Source: Anaerobacillus alkaliphilus (GTDB taxonomy: Bacteria; Bacillota; Bacilli; Bacillales; Anaerobacillaceae). From it: a DNA stretch of 64,000 nucleotides. Position 1 is the first letter of the stretch, and each line of letters opens with the position of its first letter. This document shows positions 46,922 to 55,239 of the stretch, piece after piece. The stretch covers positions 186,001 to 250,000 of the forward strand of contig NZ_QOUX01000047.1 of assembly GCF_004116265.1 (NCBI RefSeq), written 5' to 3'. Position numbers and translations under genes: made by a program. The notes below the pieces were generated by a model that was given only the letters and a program-made list of their open reading frames with translations, searched no databases and was not told the DNA's origin.

Positions 46922-47026
46922 TCGGAGTAAACTAATTCTTTTTTGGTCACCCGCTCTTCTAGCGGATGTAATTGCTTGACCGGACGTTAGCAGCGTTCGG
47001 TCATTTTTCATTCTGTGTTGTAATAT
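46871..47026 (-). ncRNA. RatA-like antitoxin RNA
   Basis: Predicted from the minus-strand promoter at 47031-47058 to the terminator at 46870-46921, about 150 nt. It overlaps the 3' end of the toxin mRNA by about 50 nt, as in B. subtilis txpA/ratA. It contains the hairpin GACCGAACGC ... GTCCGGTC (about 46978-47003). Confidence 0.6.
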
Positions 47027-47030
47027 GTTT

Positions 47031-47058
47031 ATTATACAATACATGAATGATTTTTCAA
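47031..47058 (-). promoter_or_regulatory. antitoxin RNA promoter
   Basis: Minus strand TTGAAA (47058-47053), 16-base spacer, TATAAT (47036-47031). Confidence 0.7.
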
Positions 47059-47071
47059 ATAATAGTTGATC

Positions 47072-47270
47072 ATAGTCATCGTCAAAGACATAAAAGAAAC
47101 CGTTAACCGCCCCGACCAAGGAAAAGGATAGTTACTTTTTTTTCACTACTATTATTTGTGGCCACTGCTCTTCATGCGGATGTAGTTGCTTGAGGACGTT
47201 CGCAGCGTTCGGTCTTTTTTCATGGTTGTATTACGTTTATTATACAGGAAAATTAATTATTTTATCAAAT
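47072..47270. repeat. partial type I TA copy: antitoxin half only
   Basis: Repeats the toxin's last codons (GTCATCGTCAAAGACA), the AGTTAC...TTTTTT terminator, the CACTGCTCTTCATGCGGATG stretch and a minus-strand promoter (TTGATA, 18 bases, TATAAT). The toxin's start and promoter are absent. Confidence 0.7.
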
Positions 47271-47415
47271 ATCTTTCAAAGAGAAAAGAGACTTGTTTTT
47301 TAGGAAATAAATATTTTAAAGAGATTTAATAAATATTTTTAAAATTGCCCCACCCCTTTTTAAACTCACTTGTATTTATAGAATGAGAGACAAAAAAGAG
47401 GGAGTGGGAGTTAAG

Positions 47416-47925
47416 ATGATGAAAGAGAAAGATTTACATAACGCGTTAATATTAAATCCAAGTTTGATTGAAGAAGGATTACGTTTTAAGGGTAGCGAGG
47501 TTTATATCCATGGAAAAAGATGTGACCTATTATTTGAAGATAAATTCGGTAATGACTTGTTTGTGGAAGTAAAAAAACAGGTAGACTACAGCGCAGTTGG
47601 TCAACTTATTAGATATGATGGGTTAGTAAATGACGAGAATGCTAGATTTATGCTGGTTGGATTTACGTATTTAGATGGTTTAAAAGAAGGGCTTTTAAAG
47701 AGAGGGTATGAGTTTAAAGAAGTATCCGAAAAAGTCGTTTCCTCCTACATTGCTAGACTTGTGAATACAAATGTTCAATCTGAGCTGGAAGCTAAAACTG
47801 ATCAAAGTGAGTTGATTGAATTTTACCAGACAGAAATGAAGAACATGCAAGTGAAAATGGAGCAAAGGTTTAACTTCTTGTTGTCGGAACTAGTGATGCT
47901 AAAGGAGAAGGTGAATAGTTATTAA
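47416..47925 (+). CDS. NucS-like PD-(D/E)XK nuclease
   Basis: 169 residues from ATG 47416 (GGGAG upstream). N-terminal PD-(D/E)XK fold: 'GKRCDLLFEDKFGNDLFVEV' with D37, E51 and K53, then 'KKQVDYSAVGQLIRYDGLVN', as in NucS/DUF91-type endonuclease domains. The C-terminal 45 residues are a coiled coil (EFYQTEMKNMQVKMEQRFNF). Length is typical of short stand-alone relatives. Its 3' end with terminator is duplicated at 46357 and 49168. Confidence 0.7.
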   Translation: MMKEKDLHNALILNPSLIEEGLRFKGSEVYIHGKRCDLLFEDKFGNDLFVEVKKQVDYSAVGQLIRYDGLVNDENARFMLVGFTYLDGLKEGLLKRGYEFKEVSEKVVSSYIARLVNTNVQSELEAKTDQSELIEFYQTEMKNMQVKMEQRFNFLLSELVMLKEKVNSY

Positions 47926-47934
47926 TGGCGGGGT

Positions 47935-47976
47935 GGTTCTGTTGCTAGAGTAGTAGCAATGGAACCGTTCTTTTTT
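47935..47976 (+). terminator. terminator of the nuclease gene
   Basis: GGTTCTGTTGCTA / TAGCAATGGAACC stem and a TTCTTTTTT tail; two related hairpins lie at about 46397-46440 and 49386-49430. Confidence 0.8.
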
Positions 47977-48176
47977 ATCTTTAAGATGCAAACATTTTGT
48001 GTCTAATATTTACAAAATAAGAGTAATGACACTTGAACAAATATGGACAATCTTAAGTAGCAATTGGTATAATTATCCTATATTATCCGTATACTGTGAT
48101 AACTTGATGCTGTTTACTTTTTTACAACATAAGCAGAGGTGATCGGTATATGTGTAATGATAAGGGGGAAAAAGAC

Positions 48177-48350
48177 ATGGCATTACCAGAACAAGTATTG
48201 AAGCAAAATCCTCTTAGAAAAGCTAAAAGAGAAAGATCGAAATTACTATCGACTGCGACCCCGGAACGCCTAGCCATAATTAACGAAAAGTCTAAAAAAA
48301 ATGGTGGGTTAAGCAATCTAACTTATGAACGTGTTTTTGGGGAGAAATAA
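48177..48350 (+). CDS. antitoxin of a PemK/MazF-like pair, 57 aa
   Basis: ATG 48177 (AAGGGGG 9 bases ahead) is preferred; ATG 48150 also has GAGGTG and is possible. Basic small protein 'MALPEQVLKQNPLRKAKRER' ending 'GGLSNLTYERVFGEK', immediately upstream of a PemK/MazF-like gene (4-base gap). The layout is a type II toxin-antitoxin operon; family assignment of the antitoxin is by context. Confidence 0.5.
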   Translation: MALPEQVLKQNPLRKAKRERSKLLSTATPERLAIINEKSKKNGGLSNLTYERVFGEK

Positions 48351-48354
48351 CTGA

Positions 48355-48885
48355 GTGTCGGTTTAAAAATTCATTGATTCGGCTAATTGGCATGAAATTG
48401 AAAGAGGTTATTTTTTTCAGGTTGCAATGTATTATCTTTCTGATACAGAGCAACCTTTAAAATTTATTGTTCGTAAGGAAGACGGCACCATAAGTATTGA
48501 GAAGAGAAATGGAAATTTTGACCCCATTGTTGTAGATGGTAACAAAAGGGCTGTGGAGCAGAATGTCCTGATTACTGTTAAACCTCGACAAGCAATTATT
48601 TTATCTAATGACGTTATTAATAGGTCAGATAACTTTTCATATGTTGAAGTTGCACCAGTTTTCGGTCTTACAGAACGAAACAGTGAAGAATTATGGTATG
48701 AAGATTTAATTAATGATAGATTAGAAGGTTTTGCTTTTATATCCAAAGGTAGGTATGGCATTGAAGTCGATCTAACACAAATAACAACAATACATAAGAG
48801 TATGTTACTAAAAAAACAAACAATGGTTCCAAAACATAGAATGGATTTTATTGAATCGCAAATTTTAGAACAGCTCGATCTATAA
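48355..48885 (+). pseudogene. PemK/MazF-like toxin with stop at codon 4
   Basis: Original start probably GTG 48355 (GGGGAG ahead), reading V-S-V-stop (TAA 48364-48366)-KFIDSANWHEIERGYFFQVA. The rest is open to 48885. 'IERGYFFQVAMYYLSD', 'QAIILSNDVINR', 'FSYVEVAPVFGL' and 'YGIEVDLTQITTIHKSMLLK' follow a MazF/PemK variant (mRNA interferase). Translation from ATG 48427 would lack the first strand that carries part of the active site, so activity is doubtful. Confidence 0.6.
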
Positions 48886-48895
48886 AGCGCTTTAA

Positions 48896-48973
48896 TAGTG
48901 AAGTGAACTCTAAAAAGTAAGACACAGCTACTAGGTTTTGTTGTCTTTGAATTGGGTTCTGTTCAATTCACTA
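48896..48973. repeat. 78-bp element with 13-bp terminal inverted repeats
   Basis: TAGTGAAGTGAAC at the left, GTTCAATTCACTA at the right (one mismatch), directly after the toxin stop. A small MITE-like unit or a terminator. Between it and 49143 is the 'CACAGTGTCTTAAATAT' leader also found ahead of the 180-bp elements at about 54460 and 59620. Confidence 0.5.
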
Positions 48974-49143
48974 TATGGAGTGTTTTTTTTTTAGAAGAAA
49001 AGGTTTCAGGCACAGTGTCTTAAATATATTAAGTAATTGAGTTAAATGGTATTCCTTGAGATGGAACGCTAGTTGAGTAGAAAAAGCATGTAAAGAGTAG
49101 CACATCATCTGGGCAAGCTGATTAAAGGAGAGCTTTATTAGAA

Positions 49144-49377
49144 GCGGACACAGAAGCCGTTATTTTTAAAGAAGTATCGGAAAAAGTCGTCTCCTCTTAC
49201 ATTGCTAGACTTGTGAATACGAATGTTCAATCTGAGCTGGAGGTTAAAACTGACCACAGTGAGTTGATTGGATTTTACCAAACAGAAATGAAGAACATGC
49301 AAGCGAAAATGGAGCAAAGGTTTAATTTCTTGTTGTCGGAACTAGTGATGTTAAAGGAGAAGGTGAATAGTTATTAA
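49144..49377 (+). pseudogene. fragment: 180-bp element end joined to nuclease 3' end
   Basis: The first 25 bases (GCGGACACAGAAGCCGTTAT...) are the left end of the 180-bp element. From about 49167 the sequence is a near copy of the last 70 codons of the nuclease at 47416 (EVSEKVVSSYIARLVNTNVQ...) to the stop at 49377, including the terminator (49383-49430). It shows a deletion joining two repeats. Confidence 0.8.
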
Positions 49378-49568
49378 TGGTGCAAAAGATGGTTGTGTTG
49401 CTACAATGGTAGCGATGCAACTCTTTTTTTTGTGATGGCGTTTTGATTGGTTGTTTGATTGTTCATAGTTATCGAAGTATTGAACAGAAGGTAAACTAAA
49501 AAAAATGTGACTTAATGAGAGGTTCATTCGTCTATATAGTAAATGAAGCAAAGGGGGGAGCAGCTTTC

Positions 49569-50093
49569 ATGTCTTTCAACAAAGAAACTGATATTACTGA
49601 TTGGTATACAGATTACAGTGACGCCATTTTCAAATATATAGTAATGATGACGCATGATTATCAGCAGGCGGAAGATTTAACTCATGATACGTTTGTAAAG
49701 GCTTATCAAAGTTATCATTCTTTTGAACGGAATTCGAGTCCGAAAACGTGGTTATATCGAATTGCCCATAACGTATCGATTGATGCAATGCGAAAGCGGA
49801 AACCGCTGTTTTTCTTTAAAAATTTATTTCCGACAACAGATCCAGCCCCTTTACCTGAGGAAGTCATTCAAATAAAAGAAAGTTCGAGGGAGCTTTACCA
49901 AGCGTTAAGTCAGCTAAAGGTTACTTACCGGGAAGTGATTATTTTACGGAAAATTAAAGCTTTATCCATTCAGGAAACAGCAGATATTTTACAATGGTCA
50001 GAAAGTAAGGTGAAAATGACATTAAAAAGAGGGCTTGAAGCATTAGAGGAGCAGCTTATAAAGGAGGGGATTGGTCATGAAAAAACCATTTGA
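49569..50093 (+). CDS. ECF sigma factor (SigX-like)
   Basis: 174 residues from ATG 49569 (AGGGGGGAG ahead). Region 2: 'YSDAIFKYIVMMTHDYQQAE' with 'DLTHDTFVKAY' and 'KTWLYRIAHNVSIDAMRKRK'. Region 4: 'VTYREVIILRKIKALSIQET' and 'WSESKVKMTLKRGLEAL'. It directs RNA polymerase to envelope-stress promoters. The next gene overlaps by 17 bases and encodes a membrane protein that should be its anti-sigma factor. Confidence 0.9.
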   Translation: MSFNKETDITDWYTDYSDAIFKYIVMMTHDYQQAEDLTHDTFVKAYQSYHSFERNSSPKTWLYRIAHNVSIDAMRKRKPLFFFKNLFPTTDPAPLPEEVIQIKESSRELYQALSQLKVTYREVIILRKIKALSIQETADILQWSESKVKMTLKRGLEALEEQLIKEGIGHEKTI

Positions 50094-51756
50094 TAGAGAC
50101 CGAGATTTAGAGGAGCTTAATCAAAATATTATTTGGAACGAAGAGCGGAAAAATGACTTACAAAGCAAAATTCAAGCAAGCATTCAAAAAGAGAAGCAGC
50201 TGTCAAAATGGAAGTATGCACTAGTCTATGCATCAAGTGCTGCTGTTTTGTTTCTCATTTTCATCATTGGTTATCCGATTTTGATGGGAAACGAACAGGA
50301 AGAGACGCAACCGACTGATGAAAAGCCTCTAGAAGAAATCATTGATAAGGAAGAGCCGACAGAAGTAGAAGTAGCTCCAGAAGAAAATCTTTATTACTAC
50401 GGTGTTTACGATGAAGGGGGACACTATGAAACCATTGCCTTAACCGATACAAATGCAATGTACTTTATTCCTGCTGCTATTAAAGGTGTTACGAAACAAA
50501 CAGTAGCTGAAGTGAATTTTCATACGAGTGAAACGTTGAAGGAACTTTTACGAGGTTCTTATGAACTAACACCAGCAAGATCTGATATTCCGTTACTGGA
50601 TGCTAAGCTCGAGAGTGGTCATTTACATTTATATTTTAAAGAACTCGATTTGCATAATGTCCGTGGATCTACCGGGGTTAGTATGGGTAGTTATAGTGTT
50701 TATACGTTCGCAAGAAACTGGAGCGAAGATGTTCAATTTTATACCGCTTACGGGAATGGCGTGCCTTTTAATCATTATGGGGAAGAATGGACCCCGATTC
50801 ATATTGAAGTGAATCGACATTTTTCATTACTTCCGGTTAATACTGGGAAAGGAATTTTTTTACGTCAGCACTATAAACCATTTGAAACGCTAGATGAACT
50901 ATTTACTGAATTTTTTGCTAATCACGATCGTCCTGATTATGACTATCCGTTTGCCTTAAGTGAATTTTCTGTTGTGAAAGTTGAAGAAGGTGCAAGAGAA
51001 GTTACGATTTTTGTAGAAGGAATGACAAAGGGTCAAAACATTGAAGAAAATTCGTTAAAAGAGTTAATTGCTCATGGCTTAGGGGCCAATATATACCATC
51101 AGCCACAGTTGTTTGAAGAGCCGAAAGAAGTAGCAAAAATATATGTTAATAACGAACTTGTTTTTGATGGGAAAGTAGCAGCGATCCGTTATAATTTCCT
51201 TGATTTAGAGATAGAAGAAATTGGCGTTGATCTAGAAAAAACGACGATTATGGAAAAAGCAGAAACAGCTTTTTCAACTCTTGAAAACGAAGCTTGGAGA
51301 GAATTAGCTGAACTTGTTCATCCAACTGAAGGCTTGCTCTTTTCTCATTATGCGTACGTAGAAAAAGAGACTGATCCTATTTTTAGAAAGGATGAAGTAG
51401 CTCTCTTCGGGGAAAACGATGAGCTATACCTTTTTGGAAAAGATCATGCGAAAGACGGACGATACTATTGGTTCTCTCCAAAGGAATATATTGAGGATAA
51501 CCTTATTCATTTCGAATATTCCGGCAATCCAAAGGTACCTTATAGCCTCGTGTTATACAATCAAAGCCAAACGCCAGGTGGGGGGATCATTAATAATATT
51601 GAAGACGTGTATCCAAATGGAAGGTTCGTGGAGTATTACGCCCCATTTCCAAGCTATGATCAATCTTATTTGTGGCAAGGGTTACGCTTTGTTTTTGAAA
51701 AAGAGAACGGAGAATGGTTCTTAGTTGCAATTGTTCGTGATATTCATTCGCCATAA
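50077..51756 (+). CDS. membrane anti-sigma factor with GerMN-like domains
   Basis: 559 residues from ATG 50077, with GGAGGGG ahead. Cytosolic N-terminus of about 45 residues ('MKKPFDRDRDLEELNQNIIW') to bind the sigma factor, one membrane helix (about 46-70), and a large extracytoplasmic part. The latter has regions like GerMN ('LLRGSYELTPARSDIPLLDA', about 155-175) and a C-terminal beta domain. Overlap with the sigma gene implies coupled synthesis. Released sigma probably autoregulates the operon. Confidence 0.8.
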   Translation: MKKPFDRDRDLEELNQNIIWNEERKNDLQSKIQASIQKEKQLSKWKYALVYASSAAVLFLIFIIGYPILMGNEQEETQPTDEKPLEEIIDKEEPTEVEVAPEENLYYYGVYDEGGHYETIALTDTNAMYFIPAAIKGVTKQTVAEVNFHTSETLKELLRGSYELTPARSDIPLLDAKLESGHLHLYFKELDLHNVRGSTGVSMGSYSVYTFARNWSEDVQFYTAYGNGVPFNHYGEEWTPIHIEVNRHFSLLPVNTGKGIFLRQHYKPFETLDELFTEFFANHDRPDYDYPFALSEFSVVKVEEGAREVTIFVEGMTKGQNIEENSLKELIAHGLGANIYHQPQLFEEPKEVAKIYVNNELVFDGKVAAIRYNFLDLEIEEIGVDLEKTTIMEKAETAFSTLENEAWRELAELVHPTEGLLFSHYAYVEKETDPIFRKDEVALFGENDELYLFGKDHAKDGRYYWFSPKEYIEDNLIHFEYSGNPKVPYSLVLYNQSQTPGGGIINNIEDVYPNGRFVEYYAPFPSYDQSYLWQGLRFVFEKENGEWFLVAIVRDIHSP

Positions 51757-52239
51757 GGATAAGCACATTTACATGAATGGTACAACAACAATATATAGGG
51801 AAAATCTTTATTAAGTGGATTTTCTAGACTGCCCAGAACGAAAAGGTAAAAGACTACTTTTTAAGTGGAGTTGAATTATTAAGGGGAATTTTAGACTATC
51901 AACCCGATTCAAGCAATTGAAGGGGCATAGCGTATATTATAAGTTATAGAAGTTAGGAAAGTTATGCGTTACGTTGTGATAGCCTTCCTACTATATTAAA
52001 GCTAAGGGGACGTCCTCCTAGCTTTTTTTGTTTTGGGTAAAGGGGACAGGCAGCTAATTCACACTTTGTTCACTGTTTCACAATATAATGTTCACAAGTG
52101 GGACGGTCGTAACCTGCTTATGCATTATATACTATGAGTGAAGATAGTTAGTGATCACAAACACACTCTTACTAAGTAACATCCCAATCGATCACTCGCT
52201 ATTAAACAAACTAATACAACAATGAGGAGATGATCGATC
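51757..52239. other. 483-bp gap before doxX
   Basis: Includes a terminator (51998-52029: AAAGCTA...GGACGTCC...TAGCTTT and T-run). The rest is AT-rich with a 'TTCACTGTTTCACAATATAATG' stretch near 52068 that may be a promoter for doxX. No gene. Confidence 0.5.
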
Positions 52240-52758
52240 ATGGTCATGAATTTTTTAAGAAATCATAAAGTAGCAGCAGGAATTTTAACTTTCTTACGTG
52301 TATACCTTGGCTGGAAATGGTTAACTGGAGGCTGGGGCAAAATTACTGGTGAACCGTTCAGCGCAGCAGGATATTTAAATAATGCAGTGGCAAATCCAGT
52401 TGTGAGTCATGGAGAAGTGGTTTATCCGAACTATGTAGCATTCTTAGAAAAGTTCGCGATACCAAGTGCCGATATTTTTAGCTTTATGGTTGCTTGGGGC
52501 GAATTCCTAGTAGGACTTGGACTAATCCTTGGAGTATTAACAACTTATGCAGCATTCTTCGGCGTAGTGATGAACTTCTCATTCATGTTCGCGGGAACTA
52601 TCTCAACTAACCCTTGGATGATCTTAATTGCCTTCTTTATCCTAGCAGCAGGCTACAATGCAGGTCGCTTTGGTGGAGACCGTTGGGTAATGCCTTACCT
52701 AAAAGGACTAATTTTCAAAAATAAAGAGGTAATTCATAATAAAACCGTCGCAGCATAA
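52240..52758 (+). CDS. DoxX family membrane protein
   Basis: 172 residues, ATG with GAGGAGATG upstream. Four membrane helices; signature 'FLRVYLGWKWLTGGWGKITG' near the N-terminus, 'AWGEFLVGLGLILGVLTTYA' and 'NFSFMFAGTISTNPWMIL'. The DoxX family includes subunits of terminal oxidases and small thiol-stress membrane proteins. A terminator follows. Confidence 0.85.
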   Translation: MVMNFLRNHKVAAGILTFLRVYLGWKWLTGGWGKITGEPFSAAGYLNNAVANPVVSHGEVVYPNYVAFLEKFAIPSADIFSFMVAWGEFLVGLGLILGVLTTYAAFFGVVMNFSFMFAGTISTNPWMILIAFFILAAGYNAGRFGGDRWVMPYLKGLIFKNKEVIHNKTVAA

Positions 52759-52762
52759 TAAA

Positions 52763-52797
52763 ACGAAGGCACGCTAGTATAACTAGTGTGTCTTTTG
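52763..52797 (+). terminator. intrinsic terminator of doxX
   Basis: AAGGCACGCTAG / CTAGTGTGTCTT stem with G-T pairs, 4-base loop, TTTT. Confidence 0.65.
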
Positions 52798-52815
52798 TTA
52801 TAGTTTAGAGTCTAT

Positions 52816-52948
52816 TTTACATTCAGGGCACAAGAGTAGAATAGTCTTTCCTAAATTTACAGTCCGAAATTGAGTATTTATGATCCAAATCGTAAATTTA
52901 CAGTCCAAAGTAGACTATTTACAATCCGAAAATCAATTTTACGGTCCA
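52816..52948. repeat. array of TTTACAGTCC-type units at 20/21-bp spacing
   Basis: Units start at 52856, 52877, 52897, 52918 and 52938 (TTTACAGTCCG, TTTATGATCCA, TTTACAGTCCA, TTTACAATCCG, TTTACGGTCCA); a weaker one at 52816 is 40 bases ahead. The steps are 21, 20, 21, 20: two DNA turns each, so all units face one side of the helix. No convincing gene is here. The remaining bases up to 53197 hold a hairpin (GAGACGATTAC / GTAATCGGCTC, about 53127-53156) that likely terminates the minus-strand gene. Confidence 0.6.
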
Positions 52949-53197
52949 ATCACTACAAAATACCTTATGGGGTAAGGTACAAAACTATCAAAAGCAAATA
53001 TTGCCCTTCCGAATTAATAAAGATTGCGGACAGTTACGTACATCCAAGTTTTGATCGAAAATGACAAATTTAATTTTGATAGTTCTTGGAATAGATTACA
53101 ATAACTATCGAAAAATCCTATGTGAGAGACGATTACACAGTTAAAGTAATCGGCTCTTCATATTTAACAAATATAGAACAAATGTTGCTAATTATAA

Positions 53198-54202
53198 TTA
53201 TTTTGCTAATCCCTTATGGTCTGGAATTTGTGGAGGCTGTTCTAACCATGCATTTTTAATCATTATATCAACACCGTCTTTTGCAAATTGAGCAACCTCT
53301 GCTGATAGGCGCACATAAGAAGTTGCGATATCAGTTCTTAGGCTGGCTGCTGAGGCAGTTGCGTAATTTGAAATACTTGATGCAATTATTAAAGATGAAT
53401 GAAACATAATCAGTTTATCCGAAAATGGTGATACCGTTGAATCGGTTACTTCCAAATCCCATGGCATTGGTGAGGGAAGGTCATCTTCTGTTAACATTTT
53501 AGCAAAGACTTGCACATGCTTTCCTGCTATTTCCTTCCCTCTTAGACAATAGTTACGAACATTTTTAGACTTTGCAACTTGCGCCAAACCTACCATAAGA
53601 GTTTTACCTAGGGCGTTCGTTTCAACATTTGCCTCGATATGAGTGATTTCTATAACATTTAATGGTCTATTATTGATATTTAGCACTCCACCTAAGTAAC
53701 TCTTGTTGTCAACAAAGTCAACATGATTGGGAGTTGTAATATAAGGGGGTCTTACAAATAAACCCTTGTTTAATAAAACTTCAGCTGTTTTATTATATAA
53801 CTGAGTTGAAGTTTGTATCGCTTGACTTAAGTATTGACGTACATCGGCATGTGCGGCGATTGCTAAAGCTACACCATAAACAGATAACCCAACTTTAGAC
53901 ATATTCTTTAGGTAATACAAATAAAACGAATCTGAAAACAAACGTTGAACTGTTGGGTTTACATCCTCATCAGTAAATCCGATTGGTAGAGGTTGGTTAT
54001 CGTTTTGTAGGATTTCTTTACTGAAATTTAAATTTTGAACAGATATATCGAGCGCAAATTGTACTACAGACTTTATATCAGGGTCATCAACATTAGCTAA
54101 AAAATATTTCAAAATACAAATTGAAAAACTGTTATTTTGGAAACTGCTCCAAACTACTGAGATTTCGGAAGATGTTAACCTTACATTTTTTTCTTCTCGC
54201 AT
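53198..54202 (-). CDS. DUF3231 family protein (spore-coat type)
   Basis: 334 residues from ATG 54202 (GGAGG 6 bases ahead; an earlier ATG overlaps the ribosome site). Two ferritin-like helical repeats: about 10-165 and 180-330, each with a 'LTSSEISVVWSSFQNNSFSI'-like or 'IMFHSSLIIASSISNYATAS' segment; 'LYYLKNMSKVGLSVYGVAL' is diagnostic. DUF3231 proteins (YjcA/CotF-like relatives) occur in sporulating bacilli. Function is unknown. Confidence 0.8.
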   Translation of the reverse strand: MREEKNVRLTSSEISVVWSSFQNNSFSICILKYFLANVDDPDIKSVVQFALDISVQNLNFSKEILQNDNQPLPIGFTDEDVNPTVQRLFSDSFYLYYLKNMSKVGLSVYGVALAIAAHADVRQYLSQAIQTSTQLYNKTAEVLLNKGLFVRPPYITTPNHVDFVDNKSYLGGVLNINNRPLNVIEITHIEANVETNALGKTLMVGLAQVAKSKNVRNYCLRGKEIAGKHVQVFAKMLTEDDLPSPMPWDLEVTDSTVSPFSDKLIMFHSSLIIASSISNYATASAASLRTDIATSYVRLSAEVAQFAKDGVDIMIKNAWLEQPPQIPDHKGLAK

Positions 54203-54556
54203 ATAGGTCCTCCACATGGGTTCTTGTTAAATAATATCCACTTATTTAAGACATTTATTCAGTACAACTTTAACGAGGAAGTAATAATTAGTTTTTACCA
54301 GGGAACCTTAAAAAGTGAGGCTAACGTGATATGAAAACTAAATGGTATTTAATAGGCTTAGCAATTATTCCTTGAATTACTATTCTCTTTATGGATAGAC
54401 ATTAAATAAAGAGGTTTTTACCAGTTTCAATTTTTATGGGAAAGACAGGGGACAGGTACAGTGTCTTAAATATCTTAAAGTAATGGAGCTAAATGGATAA
54501 CATCGAGATAGAAGGTTACTTGAGTGGGGCTGACTTGACTGTGAGCTTTAATATAA

Positions 54557-54736
54557 GCGGACACAGAAGCCGTTATTATAGCGATTTTCTTAGTTTTTGA
54601 GATTTCGCGGACACAGATGCACTTATTTTTGTTAGAAGAGGTCTTTTTCAGTTGAGTTTGATGAAATAGCGTCCCCTGTGGCCGCGAAAATTGAAAATGG
54701 GCTGTTTTGAGAGAAATAACGTCCTCTGTGTCCTCT
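54557..54736. repeat. 180-bp inverted-repeat element, copy 2
   Basis: Same arms as copy 1 at 46493. The 'CAGTGTCTTAAATATCTT' leader precedes it (about 54460). Ends 65 bases before the toxin start. The stretch 54218-54556 contains no gene. Confidence 0.8.
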
Positions 54737-54800
54737 AAAAAATATAGATAAAAGAACATAAGTTCGGTATAATTATTATATGCAATTACATAAAGCGAGC

Positions 54801-54902
54801 ATGACGACATATGAAGCAATTATTGTAGTACTTCAATCAAATTTAGTTTTGATAGTAGTTGTATCATTGATTATAGTCATCGTCAAAGACAGAAAAAAGT
54901 AA
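54801..54902 (+). CDS. TxpA/holin-like type I toxin, 33 aa, no ribosome site
   Basis: MTTYEAIIVVLQSNLVLIVV followed by [13 protein letters not shown]: one membrane helix with a basic tail, the plan of Hol_Tox (PF16935)/TxpA-like peptides. The frame is intact, but the 39 bases that carry the ribosome site and its hairpin in copy 1 are missing: CATAAAGCG runs straight into AGCATG. It should be poorly translated. Followed by the usual terminator and an antitoxin RNA region on the other strand. Confidence 0.75.
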   Translation: MTTYEAIIVVLQSNLVLIVVVSLIIVIVKDRKK

Positions 54903-55060
54903 CCGTCCAGCCCCAGACCATGGATTAGGATAGTTACTTTTTTCAATAGTAAAGTAATTCTTTTTTTGGTCACCCGCTCTTGATGCGGATGTAATTGCTA
55001 GACCGGACGTTCTCAACGTTCGGTCATTTTTCATTATATTACATTTATCACTTGTGTACT
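54893..55060 (-). ncRNA. antitoxin RNA region, copy 2
   Basis: Same order as copy 1: terminator (54893-54943), CACCCGCTCTTGATGCGGATG hairpin, GACCGAACGTT/CCGGTC hairpin. The promoter is diverged (possible TTGTCC, 16 bases, TGATAA). 55061-55239 is the upstream region of the desaturase gene, no gene seen. Confidence 0.5.
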
Positions 55061-55239
55061 TTCTTTGGACAAGTATACAATATGCTGGTAGTGTAATCTG
55101 AAAAATTTAAATTTTGAAAATATAATAACGAAGCCTCACAATATCATTTTGTCGCAGATTGTGTTCTCTTACATTATATTTAAGTACACTTTTTGCCCAT
55201 AATGATTTTAGTCACTCATTTAACTAAAAGGAGAGAATA

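Noticed and set aside
54475-54819. Open frames on the minus strand inside the 180-bp elements (also near 46534-46798)
   Set aside because: They are read through inverted repeats and the toxin locus; the same amino acid words occur because the DNA repeats, not because a protein is conserved.
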